A stretch of 64,000 bases of DNA from Phytophthora sp. 'mugwort'. Lineage: Eukaryota; Oomycota; Peronosporomycetes; Peronosporales; Peronosporaceae. Below, one piece after another: positions 53,034-63,788 of the stretch (positions within the stretch are counted from its first letter, which is position 1; each line of letters starts with the position of its first letter). The notes beneath the pieces were generated by a model. It did no database searches. It was not told the origin of the DNA and saw nothing but the letters and a program-made list of their open reading frames with translations. Location: the NCBI GenBank assembly GCA_033558025.1, contig JAUCEF010000014.1:1860001-1924000 (forward strand), given 5' to 3'. The position numbers and the translations under genes were made by a program.

Positions 53034-54417
53034 CTAGTGCTGCAACAGCTCATAGAGCAGGATCGCTGAAGCAACGCTGACGTTGAGCGAGTCCACGCGA
53101 GTGTCTTCCGTAACTTGACCTGTGTTAAAGTTGTTAGAGGACGTAACTGATCGAAAGTTTATCAAATGCGTACCCGGGATGATGACAATGTCCTGGCAGC
53201 ATTGACGAATGCCCTTGCGAAGACCGCGATGCTCATTGCCCTGTTCACAGCAAACGTTAAAGATGAATGTTGTGTATTTCGCAATGAAAAAGTACGAAAT
53301 CCTACCATGACAAGGATCGTGGGCTGAGCATCAGCTGAAAGTTTGGTGCACGTGATGGAGTTGGGTCCGCTACTGGCGCCAATGACACGCCAGCCGAGAT
53401 CACCGCTGATTGCAAGCACTTCATGCAGGTTCTTTGCCTTCATTAGTTTGCTCTGCCACATTAATTTCTTGTTAACAATAAACAGGATCGACGAAGCACG
53501 TGCAGCATTCCCAAAACGTACGTTTGCGACCAAGACTTCCAATGCTCCGACGGAAGCCCGCGACACGGCAGGAGACAATGGGGCGCTATTGCGATCGCTC
53601 ACAACAACCGCCGAGCAGCCCAAGAAGTGCGCCGAACGGAGGATCGCTCCCAAGTTCTGCGGGTCGTGAATTTCGTCCAGTACCAAAATCACTGGCGATC
53701 GCTCCGACTCCGTAAACACTGCAACAACGCACCATTAATCAATAATTACATTTCAGACCCACCAGCTCATTGCCTCGAGCTTTCTCTAACCTGACGGCTC
53801 GGCAGGGACGAATTCGTTCAGTTGAATCGGAGCTGCATCTAGCACAACTCCCTAACCAAAAACACGACCTTACAATATTAAATTTGACAATCCCCCACTA
53901 CGCCATCACATTTATGAGTCTCTTTTACCTGATGTGGCTTGTCCCCCGTGAGATGGTTAAGCATCCACTTGCTTGTCGCATGAATCTGCACACCTTTGGT
54001 CTCCGCCAACTCCTGGATGCGCTCCAGCACGCGCATGTCCGCCGCGCTCTTCTTCTTAGGCCGCTGTCCGTCCATCGGCGCTCGGGCTTCCCGCACGTAC
54101 AGCGCGTGGGCGTCACGGTGGTCGCTTTCCAGCGCCTGTAGTACGCTGTGGATGCCGTACACTCCTTCGCCCGCTAGCTGGGGGACGTCCTTGCCGTCGT
54201 TCGTGCGCGTGAGCGGCGGGCGGCGTTCATTATCGCGCCAGCGACTGCGCTCTCCTCGCAGAGGTCCCCAGCGCGACGGCTTAGCGCCCCGAGAGCGCGA
54301 CGAAGAAGGCCATTGAGGTTCAGAGAAGGAGCTCGAGAAGAAGCATGCAGACAGCGAGCGAGGCAGCGTGGACACAGCCACGCTGCGGTGAAGCAGGAAG
54401 TTTGAAATCCGAAGCAT
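53034..54417 (-). CDS. SpoU/TrmH-family rRNA 2'-O-methyltransferase, MRM1-like (5 exons)
   Basis: Exons 54417-53929, 53851-53791, 53718-53306, 53240-53174 and 53119-53034 join to 371 residues with GT-AG introns of 54-77 bp. The basic, Ser/Arg-rich N-terminus looks like a mitochondrial presequence. Residues about 85-165 form the substrate-binding domain (GVYGIHSVLQALES). The SPOUT catalytic domain follows, with motif 1 at 202-217 (DPQNLGAILRSAHFLG), motif 2 around 320-332 (GNEHRGLRKGI) and motif 3 at 353-367 (DSLNVSVASAILLYE). The knotted fold binds S-adenosylmethionine and methylates a ribose 2'-OH, in MRM1 a guanosine of the large mitochondrial rRNA. The exact target is inferred. Confidence 0.88.
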
Positions 54418-54552
54418 TACTGGTTAGTATCTCAACAATAATTTTAGAGGATCCATCGCGACATCTACAATATTAGTTCAGAGATAATTGACCAGCACTC
54501 ACAATTAAAGTGTTGCATTTTTAAGGCACAGGTACTTGAACTGCGTAGTTAT

Positions 54553-54582
54553 TGATCAATTCGTTGAGGTACGAATTGATCA
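54553..54582. promoter_or_regulatory. Perfect 12-bp inverted repeat in a divergent promoter
   Basis: TGATCAATTCGT at 54553-54564 and its exact reverse complement at 54571-54582 are separated by 6 nt. They lie in the 265-bp gap between the methyltransferase (-) and ZNF598-like (+) starts. A dimeric regulator site is possible but untested. Confidence 0.4.
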
Positions 54583-54620
54583 GCTTAGAGATCCCTCATC
54601 CACCGGCCCGTTCCCGTACG

Positions 54621-54634
54621 TCATTTCGCTATTG
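54621..54634 (+). promoter_or_regulatory. Oomycete-like initiator (Inr) candidate
   Basis: TCATTTCGCTATTG resembles the oomycete start-site consensus TCATTYYNCAWTTT with two mismatches. It lies about 50-60 bp upstream of the ATG at 54683, the usual spacing. Confidence 0.4.
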
Positions 54635-54682
54635 GAGCCCAAGCACTCCGACTAACGCCCCAATCCAGAAGCTGTCACAGTC

Positions 54683-56989
54683 ATGAGCGATTCCGCCCAC
54701 ACCACGTGCGTGCTGTGCTGCAACATCATCGACAACGCGTTGCGCTTCAACACCGTGGGCGTGTGCAACCATCGTGGTTGTTGTAGCATCTGCGCGCTTC
54801 GGCTGCGCCAGCTTCTAGGCCAGACCTCGTGCGTCATGTGCAAGACGGACATGCCGCGCGTCATCTGCTTGCAACGCGAGGACCAGAGCTTCGAGTCATT
54901 CCAGGATTGGGGGGATAACATCGGCCCTGCACACGTGTTCGACGAGCCCTCGGCCATGTTCTTCCTCAAGGAGGACTACGCTCAACGCATCCGCAAGCTG
55001 CGCGACCCACTCTGCAAGAAATGCGGCAAGAAATTCGCTACGGTGGCTGCACTTCGCACCCACGTACTGGACGTGCATGGTCTACAGTATTGCAGCATCT
55101 GTCTGGAGAACAAGAAGGTGTTTCTCGAGGAGCTGGAGCTGTTGACGAAGGATCAACTCAAGAAACACAACAACAAAGGGACGCCGCGCGAAGGGTTTAT
55201 GGGCCACCCGAGGTGTGACTTTTGTTTCTCGAGATTTTACTCGACGACGGAACTGTACGAGCACTTGAGGAAGAACCACTTTGAGTGCGATATCTGCCTC
55301 TACCAGCTCCACGTCCAGAACCGATATTACAAGGATTACCACGACTTGGAGAACCATTTCCGAGCCGATCACTTTTTGTGTGAAGAGCGTGAGTGTCTGG
55401 CCAAGAAGTTCGTCGTGTTCAAGTCACATCTGGATATGCAAGCTCATATGGCAGTGGACCACCCGCACATCAAGACGAGCCGCAAGATCGACGTCCACTT
55501 TACAGTCCGACGGGCGTCACAGGGGGATGAAGACGACTTTGAAGACCCGCGTATGCTTGAGCAGCAGTCTTCAGGTAACCACACGATCAACGTCGCAGAT
55601 TTTCCGTCGCTGTCTGGATCGGATAGTGCCGCCGTAGGGCCGTCGTTCTCGCTGTGGGAAACTCAGACGGCGTCGCACCGTCCAACGGCGGAGGACTTCC
55701 CAGCATTAGCTTCAAGCTCGTCTTCGAACAGATCTGGCTCGACGTTCCGCAATGCCTTGGCCCCGCCTCCTTCGGCAGCTCTTCGTGCACACATGGACAA
55801 CAATGGATGGGAGTATGAAAACCCGCACTTGGCTTCTGCAGCAGCAGTGCTGGGCGCAAACAACCCGCTACTTGGAGTACTCAAGCCGGCTCGTAAGAGT
55901 GTTAAAGGAAGGAGAAAAGGTCGGAAGACGGGCGGCGGTTTAGAAGAGAAACTGGACGCTCCCGCTGCTGCGGTGCAGGAAGAAGAGTCGGAGTCGGAGG
56001 ATGACGAGCCCGTGGGTCCTGCGCCGTCGAAGACTGCGATTGTACTCAAGATTCGACAGGTGCTGGGTAGTGATGCGAAGTACGAGGTATTTCGCGAGGA
56101 CTGCAAGCGTTTCCGCATGAGTGAGATGGAAGTCCCGGACTTTTACGCCAAGATGCGTGACATGTTCTCGCCCGCGGACTTTTCCCAGCTCTTTTTGCCA
56201 CTGATGCGGCTGTCGCCCGACAAGGAACAAGTGGATACGTTCTTTGCGTACCACAAGCAGGTGAACAAGAAGCAGAACAAGGTTCAGGGTTTCCAAGAGT
56301 CCCAGTCGAAGCGTAACAAGAAGGCAGCTAAGCAACAAGCTGAACTGGAGCAGAAGGCAGCAACACCGCGCCGCAAGAACCAGCACCAGCCACCACAGCC
56401 GTCACAAGCTGGTTGGGGCAACGCTTTAAAGGAGAGCGGTGTGAACAAGTCGACTGGTCGTAAACCTGCTGCGATTGTGCACAACACGAACTTGCGCGCG
56501 ATGCTGGGACGCGACACGCAACCTACGACGCAGTGGAGCTCGTCTGGGAGCTGGCAGGCACCAGCTCCTGCCGCTTCCAGTTCGTCTGCGTATCCTGATT
56601 TGGGTCGTACCCCTACAAGCACGAAGCTCCAGAGTGCTCCTATCGAGTCATTTGCTGGTCTTAGTGTATCCTCATCTTCTACACCGTCTGGATACGGCGC
56701 CGCTGCCTCAGCGTATGCGTCCACTCCAACGCCTGTGCTGCGTCAGATGACACCACCGCCGCCTGCCGCACCGAGTTTTAAGACGGCAAAGAGCGACTTC
56801 CCTGAGCTGCCCAAGGCCTCCAAACCCATTGGTGTGCAGCCCGTCACGCGTGCTACATGGGACGACCAGGTACAGGCAATCGCGCAGAACCGTGTGCCGA
56901 ACGTTTCGAATGGAGGCCGTGGCAATGGCAAGAAGAAGCAGAAGAAGAAAAGCATGACGCTCCAGGAAATGGCCATGCACTTCGGATAA
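54683..56989 (+). CDS. ZNF598/Hel2-like RING E3 ubiquitin ligase
   Basis: This intronless protein has 768 residues. A Cys-rich RING domain lies at about 9-54 (CVLCCNIIDNALRF, CNHRGCCSICALRL, CVMCK). A set of C2H2-type zinc fingers runs from about 110 to 260 (CKKCGKKFATVAALRTHVL, CDFCFSRFYSTTELYEHL), including the family order with the LHVQNRYYKDYHDLENHFRA segment. A long low-complexity region follows, with an internal helical domain (about 445-520; ILKIRQVLGSD) and a basic Lys-rich C-terminus. ZNF598/Hel2 recognises collided ribosomes and ubiquitinates small-subunit proteins to start ribosome quality control. Three DFPxL motifs (near 305, 337 and 705) resemble those of ZNF598. The helical domain and the order of elements fit full-length family members. 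Confidence 0.88.
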   Translation: MSDSAHTTCVLCCNIIDNALRFNTVGVCNHRGCCSICALRLRQLLGQTSCVMCKTDMPRVICLQREDQSFESFQDWGDNIGPAHVFDEPSAMFFLKEDYAQRIRKLRDPLCKKCGKKFATVAALRTHVLDVHGLQYCSICLENKKVFLEELELLTKDQLKKHNNKGTPREGFMGHPRCDFCFSRFYSTTELYEHLRKNHFECDICLYQLHVQNRYYKDYHDLENHFRADHFLCEERECLAKKFVVFKSHLDMQAHMAVDHPHIKTSRKIDVHFTVRRASQGDEDDFEDPRMLEQQSSGNHTINVADFPSLSGSDSAAVGPSFSLWETQTASHRPTAEDFPALASSSSSNRSGSTFRNALAPPPSAALRAHMDNNGWEYENPHLASAAAVLGANNPLLGVLKPARKSVKGRRKGRKTGGGLEEKLDAPAAAVQEEESESEDDEPVGPAPSKTAIVLKIRQVLGSDAKYEVFREDCKRFRMSEMEVPDFYAKMRDMFSPADFSQLFLPLMRLSPDKEQVDTFFAYHKQVNKKQNKVQGFQESQSKRNKKAAKQQAELEQKAATPRRKNQHQPPQPSQAGWGNALKESGVNKSTGRKPAAIVHNTNLRAMLGRDTQPTTQWSSSGSWQAPAPAASSSSAYPDLGRTPTSTKLQSAPIESFAGLSVSSSSTPSGYGAAASAYASTPTPVLRQMTPPPPAAPSFKTAKSDFPELPKASKPIGVQPVTRATWDDQVQAIAQNRVPNVSNGGRGNGKKKQKKKSMTLQEMAMHFG

Positions 56990-57199
56990 GCTGTAGTCTC
57001 TTTTTAAGTAACTAGACGTAACAGGATCGTGGAGTGCTGAAAGTTTGCCCAGTTTTACCACTTGTCTTTTTCAACACACATTAACGCTAATAACCCGAAC
57101 ACCCACCTTCCGATACGGTCCAATGGGTTATTCAGAGGGTGGCTCTAGTGACAGGTTATTTCCTCCTCTGATGCTTGGTATGGCTTCAACCTGGTTGGC
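56990..57199. other. Convergent 3' region
   Basis: About 200 bp between the ZNF598-like stop and the WW-WH2 stop. It must hold both 3' ends. No hairpin or clear signal was noted. Confidence 0.4.
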
Positions 57200-58097
57200 T
57201 TAATTAATGCCTAAGTGTGCCATAATCTTGTCGAGCTTGCTCTCAATCGCTGCTAGTCGTGCCTCGACAGGGTTATTGTTACCGTTCTCATAGCTGCTAG
57301 AGTTCGAAGCCGAGCGTGGCGTCGAAGGTGCCGAGCTGCTGTTGTGCGCGGGTGAAGCTGAGCCACCTCCAGATCTCCGCGCAGCAGCTTCGCGGTTCTT
57401 TCGCATGATCTCCGCAAAGCCTCCAGCTCCGTTTGGGGCGCTACTAGCGGCACTGCCACCGCTGCTGTTTTCCCTCTGAATCCCCGAACTCGGGGTCGTC
57501 TTCCTCAAGGCCCCTCCTTGTTTAATAGCCGCCATCATAGCATTCATGCCGCCGCCGCCGCCCATGGGGGGGCCAGCAGAAGGCGCCGAAGCGGCCGCTC
57601 CTACACCAGCTCCAGCTCCTGTTCCAACTCCTATTCCGTCCGCGATGCTGCCTCCACCGGGATGGCCAGCAAATAGCGTCTTCTCCACCGTCTTAACCTT
57701 CTTAAGCTTGGCGCCCTGCTCGATCTGAGCCAACAGGCCTCCTCTGCCCGCCCCTCCCATGGGCAGAGCTGCACCGCCAGTACCCCCTCCAGAGCTGGGC
57801 TTGTGGTGCTTGGGCGGCGTCTTACCGGAGGACGAAGAGCTTGCTGGTTTGGTCCATGTCGTCACTTTCGTCTCCGGATTGTAGTAATATTCCTGCCGAG
57901 AGGGAATCGAGTATAAATAAAATAAAGTTCAGCATCACGTGCGGGGGAAGCCCATGTCGCCAATTTCGACGTCAATTTTGAGGCGCCCAGAGTTGTGTGG
58001 GGGTCATTCGACCCGTGGAATACAGGGGTTTATGCTAGGGAGGGCTTACCTTGCCTTCCTTGGTCTTGTACGACAGCCACGGAGCGGGCAGCGGCAT
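57200..58097 (-). CDS. WW-WH2 protein, probable actin regulator (2 exons)
   Basis: Exon 58097-58050 (16 codons) joins across a 157-bp GT-AG intron to exon 57892-57200, giving 246 residues. The intron splits a WW domain: W7 in the first exon, then YYYNPETK, W29 and P32 in the second. Three WH2-like actin-binding segments follow: GLLAQIEQGAKLKKV (69-83), MNAMMAAIKQGGALRKT (132-148) and GFAEIMRKNREAAARR (174-189). They are separated by Gly/Ala/Pro/Ser linkers. The C-terminus (RLAAIESKLDKIMAHLG) is a short coiled coil, as in oligomerising actin factors such as VASP. WW binds Pro-rich partners and WH2 binds actin monomers, so an actin-assembly adaptor is likely. Function is inferred from domains. 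Confidence 0.78.
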
Positions 58098-58553
58098 ACT
58101 GACGTGACTGCGCCTGGTCCCTGCTATTTTATTTGGAGAAAATGCCGAAGTGACAATCAACATCAAATTAGACAATCCAAGGAGAATGCTTAATTTTATA
58201 GTCCAGTTCGTGATCGGTCACTGGGCTCAGCAGATGAAATAGGAGAAGGAAACGGCGGCTGATGCTTCACAAATTGCAAGCTAGCGGAGAATGACGGAGG
58301 AGATTCTTACAATTGATACTGCTGCGCGCGTGAATACACGCACTGGAAGGCTTTGAATCGACAGACGAAGGTGAAGCCGATGAACGATCACTGGTCGCTA
58401 TAACTAGGTGGCCAGCGGAGCATCGAAGAGACTAGAGAAAAATACACTAGCCAGTTATATTAAGAACGAAGAGAGGATGCGGGGAGTTCGAGTCAATGAA
58501 CCTGACACAAGACAATAACGTGGGGGAGATAGGACACTCGGGGATATTGCCTA
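58098..58553. other. Promoter side of the WW-WH2 gene, no other gene
   Basis: AT-rich spacer up to the left end of pogo-like element 3. No reading frame of interest. Confidence 0.5.
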
Positions 58554-58747
58554 CCGAATTTTGTATTTGGGTAGTCCCCCAAATTTGCAGCATTAGGTAA
58601 GCCCCCTCAACCCGATTTTCAGTAGGTAATGATATGCGTTTTGTTTGTGCGATGCCGCTTTAGGGTAGCCCCTGTCTAAATTACATCCAATCACGACACA
58701 CCAGATCCGTGGTGGAGTGCCGCTTTAATTACTAAAAGGCTGCCAAA

Positions 58748-59080
58748 GGGGTCGATGTTGTCGGGTGTATCTTGGAGAAGGTGAACGCAGCTGTGTAGCC
58801 CACAAAGAATGCAGGAAGCATGTTAAAGTCGGTGATGTACTGCTGTTTCGGGCGCAAGTGGAGAGTCAAGATGATGGAGAGCTTGACTATTGCCTGAAGG
58901 CCTACCTAATTCGTGATGGGGGGGGGAGCCAACCTGTCACGTCGGCTTTCTGCCACGCCGCTTACTCCGTCAATGCAGCGCATATGCCAACCAATCTGCG
59001 ACTGTTGTAAGGACTTAAGACAATCTGATAACAACGCCGTTCAGAGCGCGCAGGAGGTATTTTTCGATGCATACTTCTGA
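58748..59080 (+). pseudogene. Unidentified fragment inside pogo-like element 3
   Basis: The frame 58765-59010 reads ECRKHVKVGDVLLFRAQVES, then a short acidic run, then YCLKAYLIRDGGG. A frameshift at a G-run (58919-58925) moves the likely continuation into another frame. The smooth protein-like pattern (VGDVLLF, CLKAYLIR) suggests a real domain, possibly beta-rich, but I cannot name it. It may be a captured host gene piece or part of the transposon's own second gene. Confidence 0.4.
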
Positions 59081-59384
59081 ATGAGATCGAGGAGCAGATT
59101 AGAGAGTAATTACTGTCTAATAGATCCGTTTAGAGAGTAATACTGTCTAATGGATAAGTTTAGATAGTATTGTGCCTTTCTGTCGTTTTGCGCTCGGTTT
59201 TAACCCTCTTCATCAGAGTTGGGATTCCAACGGAAGTACTCTAATCTGACCTCGCTATCCTCCTAAAGTGTTTAGGGTTGGGCTAAGAACCCGTGCAACT
59301 AGACTGAAGAGGCTGCAGCCAGGAAGACGCGCGGCCATCGGAATACTCTGCCCGAAGCGCTGAACAGCAACGAATCCCGGCCGC

Positions 59385-60055
59385 CTTAGTCGTCGAAACT
59401 GCCCTCCTCCCAGTCTAGCACTACGACTTCGAATCCCACCGCAAGATCATGAGCATCGTGGTGCGCAAGCAAAAGAGCGGTAAGTACTGTGTGTTCTGCA
59501 TAAGGTCGTACGAGTGCGTGCAGCAGCTTTGCTGACTGTCCAGCGTGCTGGGCGACTACAAGTGGCGTGGCGGATCGCCTCGCCAAGGAGGGATGCTACG
59601 TGCTAGGTTCGTCGTACCTCGAGCTGCCGATCGGCTGGACGTCCGAGCAGGTGAAGACACCCGCCGACGTCTGTGAGGTGGTGGACGAGGGTCTGGGGGC
59701 TGATCCTGCTCAGCAACGCGCTCGAGGACGACAAGGCAGACGCCGTCGCGAAGCTCATGGGCAGCAACACCCGCACGGTCATGATCACGGGCGACAACGC
59801 CGTGTGCGGCTGCTATATCGCGCGCAGAACGGTATGGTGGCGTCCAACTGGGGAGTGATCGTGGGCGAGAAGGTGTCGAGGGGAGACCAAGAAGCTAGTT
59901 GGGCGCGACGTGGACTCAGAGGATGAGGAGGACCTGCCGGTCGTGAACATCTGGTGAAGAAAGGAGCGACACGGAGCTATCACGAACGCTGCGTTCGTCT
60001 CCCTGGTGGATTGCGTGATGCTGCAGATGCGGGGATCTCAGCCTCAGCGCAATGG
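59385..60055 (+). pseudogene. P5-type ATPase fragment captured in a transposon
   Basis: The pieces follow the order of a P5 (ATP13A-like) pump. They are YDFESHRKIMSIVVRKQKSG near 59420, VADRLAKEGCYVLGSSY near 59565, then ALEDDKADAVAKLMGS and VMITGDNAVCGCYIARR near 59715-59830, and finally RDVDSEDEEDLPVV near 59910. The invariant TGDN of the P-domain is present, and CYIAR is typical of the P5 group. The phosphorylation loop and membrane segments are missing. Several frameshifts and a stop occur. P5 pumps move polyamines or membrane helices across endomembranes. This copy cannot do so. Confidence 0.7.
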
Positions 60056-60179
60056 TATGTACTGTAGTTCTCTACTCTTATTGCGGTATGGATTGCACAA
60101 GTGCACAAGCACCGATACGCAGCTTCCCCTGCTGAAAGAGAGAGTTGCGGTTGCAGGAGCATTACGAGTAGACCACCCG

Positions 60180-60704
60180 TACTTGTGGAGCACAGATCTA
60201 AGTTGTAGCATTCATTGGTATTGTACAGTAACATGTACGCGTAATTGCAACTTACCTCGCGTCCTTTGAAGTCTCGTCGACAAACACTAACTGGTCAGGC
60301 CCGCTATAGTATGGTAGCAAGCGCCGGTCATACTATCGCGCTCTTGTGGAAGACTCTCGCTGGCTCGTTTCGTCAGAACCTTGCGCGTGAGCCGCAGATC
60401 AACCGCAGTGCACGGCAAATTGTTGAGTCCGACAGGTTGTGCAGACTAGGAAACTTAGTTCGTAGTTCGAGCCGCAGCTCCTCGAAGTAAAAAGCACGGG
60501 TTAACTTTAGCATACTCCTTGACAAATGTACACACGTCTGCAGGCCATTTTGACGTCTTGTTCCTGCGTTAATGGTGGCTTGACACATTCCCGTTTCCCT
60601 AAAGAGTGATACCAGCGGTCTAACTGCGCAACGACATCCCTAAGACTATGCTCACCGTGCTTATATCCACGTTGTAAACGTAGACAAGGACAATAGCACG
60701 CCAC
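60180..60704 (-). pseudogene. Tc1/mariner (IS630-type) transposase fragment
   Basis: The minus strand reads KHGEHSLRDVVAQLDRWYHS near 60650 (first helix-turn-helix), then FEELRLELRTKFPS and STICRALRL near 60450 (second helix-turn-helix). In another frame near 60290 it reads YYSGPDQLVFVDETSKDAR, where the VFVDETS phrase holds the first catalytic Asp of the Tc1 family. Frameshifts and stops show a relic. It is nested within pogo-like element 3. Confidence 0.65.
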
Positions 60705-60939
60705 TGAATATCGATAGAGAAGGTCATTTGGCGTACAGCACGGTACCGCCTTATTATACTAGTCCTCTCTTCGCGATTGCCCGAATGGCGTCCCAATGCG
60801 CGCCAAACGGGCAAACGCTGTGGGGGAGGTAGTTTCTGCGGGAGTGCAAGAATCCGTTTAGACCAGTGAAAATCGAGCGATTGATTGGCTACAATGTGCT
60901 AAAATGTTGTTGCTTGTGCAGCTAAACGGAAGTGGACAC

Positions 60940-62272
60940 CTAGCCCTCTGCTGAAAGGAGGAACTTCACAGCACCAAATTCGCCAAAAGAGCTGCAAAAC
61001 GCAATAATACTGTCTAATAGATCGCCAATTTCATCTTCGCTTTCGCTCTCATCCACGTCCTCTATTGTGTTCGCAATGCCGTAGCCAACATGAGTGAACG
61101 TATCTCGGATTGACTGCTCGCTGACACCTTCCCAAGCTTTAACAATCCATGGCACAATGTCTTCTCGTTTTGGCACTGCTACGTTAGCCTCGGGGGGGGG
61201 GATCGTTGCCATTTGTTCAGCCGCCCAGACATCGTATTGAGCACGTAGTGCTTCCTTTATGGGCTTGTTCACTTCCACATCACATGGTTGCAGTACGCGG
61301 GTGTAGCCACCGGAAATGATTGTGAGATCGGTTCCTAAATCACTTAGCTGTCGACCAAATACTGGTTGTATGCGGCTCTTGAACTCGTCCAGCAATAACA
61401 GCGAAGATGGTACCCATACCATTTCTGCCCAAATGCGGCAGCCTCTGTCGTCCTATACTCAATAATTAGAACAAATAATATAATTTATAGTAAAAAGTTT
61501 GCGTACCATCCAGCCGTTCTCTTGGCAGCATCCATACACTCCTGGGGGAAGAAGGCTGTCGAGCTTTTTTTCGATGGTATCTCCAGCCTTGGCTTTAAAC
61601 ACGAGAAAAAGCGGTAGTTGAGTACCGTCCTGAGCACAGGTGATGCATGCTGTTAGCCGCTGGTTGTTAGAGCCGCTACCACGGATGGCTACAGGTTTGC
61701 TGTTTGTGGGTGCAATAGTGGTAGTTACTGTCTACTCGTAATGTACAACCATTTCGTCCATATTGACTATTCTGGACGGTGGTGTACCCTCCAGAATACC
61801 ATCAGGACGGAATCGCTCGTTTACCACCTCAACAAATTCTTTTTTGATAGACTGAAGATGGCCACTAATCTTCTGACCAATGTGAGTTCGCCGCCAAATA
61901 CTCAGTCGTCTACACAGCAGAAATGGGTACACCCAGTTACGCAAAGCTTTCCGGTTACCCTTTTTTGAAAGTCGGATCAATTGAATGAGCCTTGTTGATG
62001 ACATGGCGCGTTGAAACAGCGATATCGAGTCGTCTGCGGTGTAGAATCCAAGCTGCAACCTTTTCTGCTAGTGCTGGCGCGAAAGCGGACGTCCTGTTGA
62101 TATTGCTCGTGCTCGTGGGTTTCTCCTCAACAGTTTCCTCCAACCTCTATCTATTTTGACGGCACTAGCGAATCTGAGATGGGTACACCTTGTACTTCCG
62201 CGCGGTTCCCTTCACCGTTCCGCGATCAACTTCCAGCAGGATGCTGAGCTTCTCCTTGACCGTACGCCTCAT
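60940..62272 (-). pseudogene. Pogo-like DDE transposase of element 3, broken
   Basis: From the ATG at 62272 the frame opens a helix-turn-helix domain (KEKLSILLEVDRGTVKGTAR), meets stops, and goes on with EKVAAWILHRRRLDIAVSTR (CENP-B-like) and then the DDE core: SRIVNMDEMVVHYE near 61745, SSLLLLDEFKSRIQPV near 61400 and VLQPCDVEVNKPIKEALR near 61280. It ends with DIVPWIVKAWEGVSEQSIR and an acidic tail. All three catalytic acidic residues are present, so the damage lies in frameshifts and stops only. A G-run at 61193-61200 is in frame here. Confidence 0.75.
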
Positions 62273-62626
62273 GTCGCGGCACGGCCTGCAACTCAACCGG
62301 TTTTGCACCTTAACTGGCTTTTTGATAATGGCATGCTTCTGGCAGCCATTCAGATCTTAAGCCAATAAACTCCAACCAGAGCAAATATCGCTGCAGCTTT
62401 AGGTAAATCCCATTTGGAGAGCAGAGAGGGGGGCTACCCTACCTCAAAATTCGGTAGTCGATAATGGCTTACTTTCATTATTGATTAAGTTGAAGTAAGC
62501 AGATGGCTACAATTGGTTGACACGAAAGCTTCACCCCATGTAGGGCACGACGCACACGACAAAGCTGCATGCACAGCTTCAACGTGCTTGTCAATTTTTG
62601 CCATCGCACCGGACGTCGACTCCTGG

Positions 62627-62680
62627 TCACGGTTCATTGTCGATCCTCCCTGATCACGGTTCATTGTCGATCCTCCCTGA
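62627..62680. repeat. 27-bp perfect tandem duplication
   Basis: The unit at 62627-62653 (starting TCACGGTTCATTG) is repeated exactly at 62654-62680. It is non-coding and recent in appearance. Confidence 0.85.
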
Positions 62681-63788
62681 TATATGGTGGCTAGTACATA
62701 GCAATACGCTGGGGTGGGGAGAGTCTCACGAGGTCATTTCCATTTTGTAGTCCGTTGGAAGAGTGTTTCCGCCAACGAATTGAGATTCGATCCTTGCGCC
62801 ATGAAGCCACTTAAACGAGAGCCGACATACAGCTTAGTGGTAAATAGTGGAACTTCCTTGGCCGCCAGGCCTTCCAATGCGAACCAAAGATGCAGCACTT
62901 TCTAACGTTTCATGCGTCGCTCCCTTCAGTTTTTGGCCTCCGTCGTGATGCTCAACCATACTGATACTAGTGAGTCACTAGCCGCGATGTCATTTCAACA
63001 GCTGTTGTCATTTCAACAATCGATTCCGGCGACTAAGTGTGTCCGTCTTGGTTGACCGCCACGAGCTGGTTTTTATTGGCTCTGGACACGTGCGCTCGAT
63101 CCAGTGGGCGATGTTGTACATTCCTCAGACACGATAGCATGCGATACACGCACCGGGATCTATCGGCTAAAAGCGCCGCGCTTAGAAAATATGCACAACA
63201 ATCTCGAGCCGTCGCTTTCGGTCCCGATCCGTAGCTTGCAATGCAAAACACGACATCGATATCAACACCGACCCCGACCATTTGAGCGCGCTCGCAGCCA
63301 TAGCGGCGGTCATGATCGCACTGGCGTCTGGGCAGAACTATCTATCTACCACAAGTGCCAGCAGCAGCTCCCGGAAGCGAAGAGAATTGCAGCGCGAGCT
63401 GTGACGACCTTAAGTCTAACGTGGACAACACCCGCACGCTTCGCCAACTCGTCTGTCCAAAGCTGCCAGCTGTGGTTGCGTTCCACCCAGAACCGAGACG
63501 TTTAGCTGCCGCTGTCCCATCAACTCTGAGCCCCACCCGATGTTCGTCGTCGATCCTGGTCGTGAACAACACAGTGGGAGAACGGGCGGTAACGGACGAT
63601 GATGTCACCGTCTCCGAAATCGGACGAAGAGGTCGAGGTCGAGAAGCCCGAGACATACAAGGGCGAAGTCATCTGAGCCAGGTTTACGTCTAGATTTACG
63701 CTCCGAACTTGTGCTAATCGTGAGTTCGTGCAGAAGTCCGTCACTAGAGGATCCCAATCACTTCAACGTGTCAAACGCGACTATTAAT

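Larger units (their letters stand above)
58554..62454 (-). mobile_element. Pogo-like DNA transposon (element 3) with captured gene fragments
   Basis: The left end CCGAATTTTG (58554-58563) and right end CAAAATTCGG (62445-62454) are exact inverted repeats. The similarity goes on imperfectly for about 27 bp (GGGTAG.CCCCC). TA lies outside both ends (58552-58553 and 62455-62456). The element is 3901 bp long. A broken pogo-type transposase occupies the right part on the minus strand. The left part holds a P5-ATPase fragment, an unidentified fragment and a Tc1/mariner relic. Confidence 0.75.

Noticed and set aside
63104..63693. Plus-strand frames that might form a gene at the window end
   Set aside because: Broken within 150 bases, with no domain and no convincing splice pattern.
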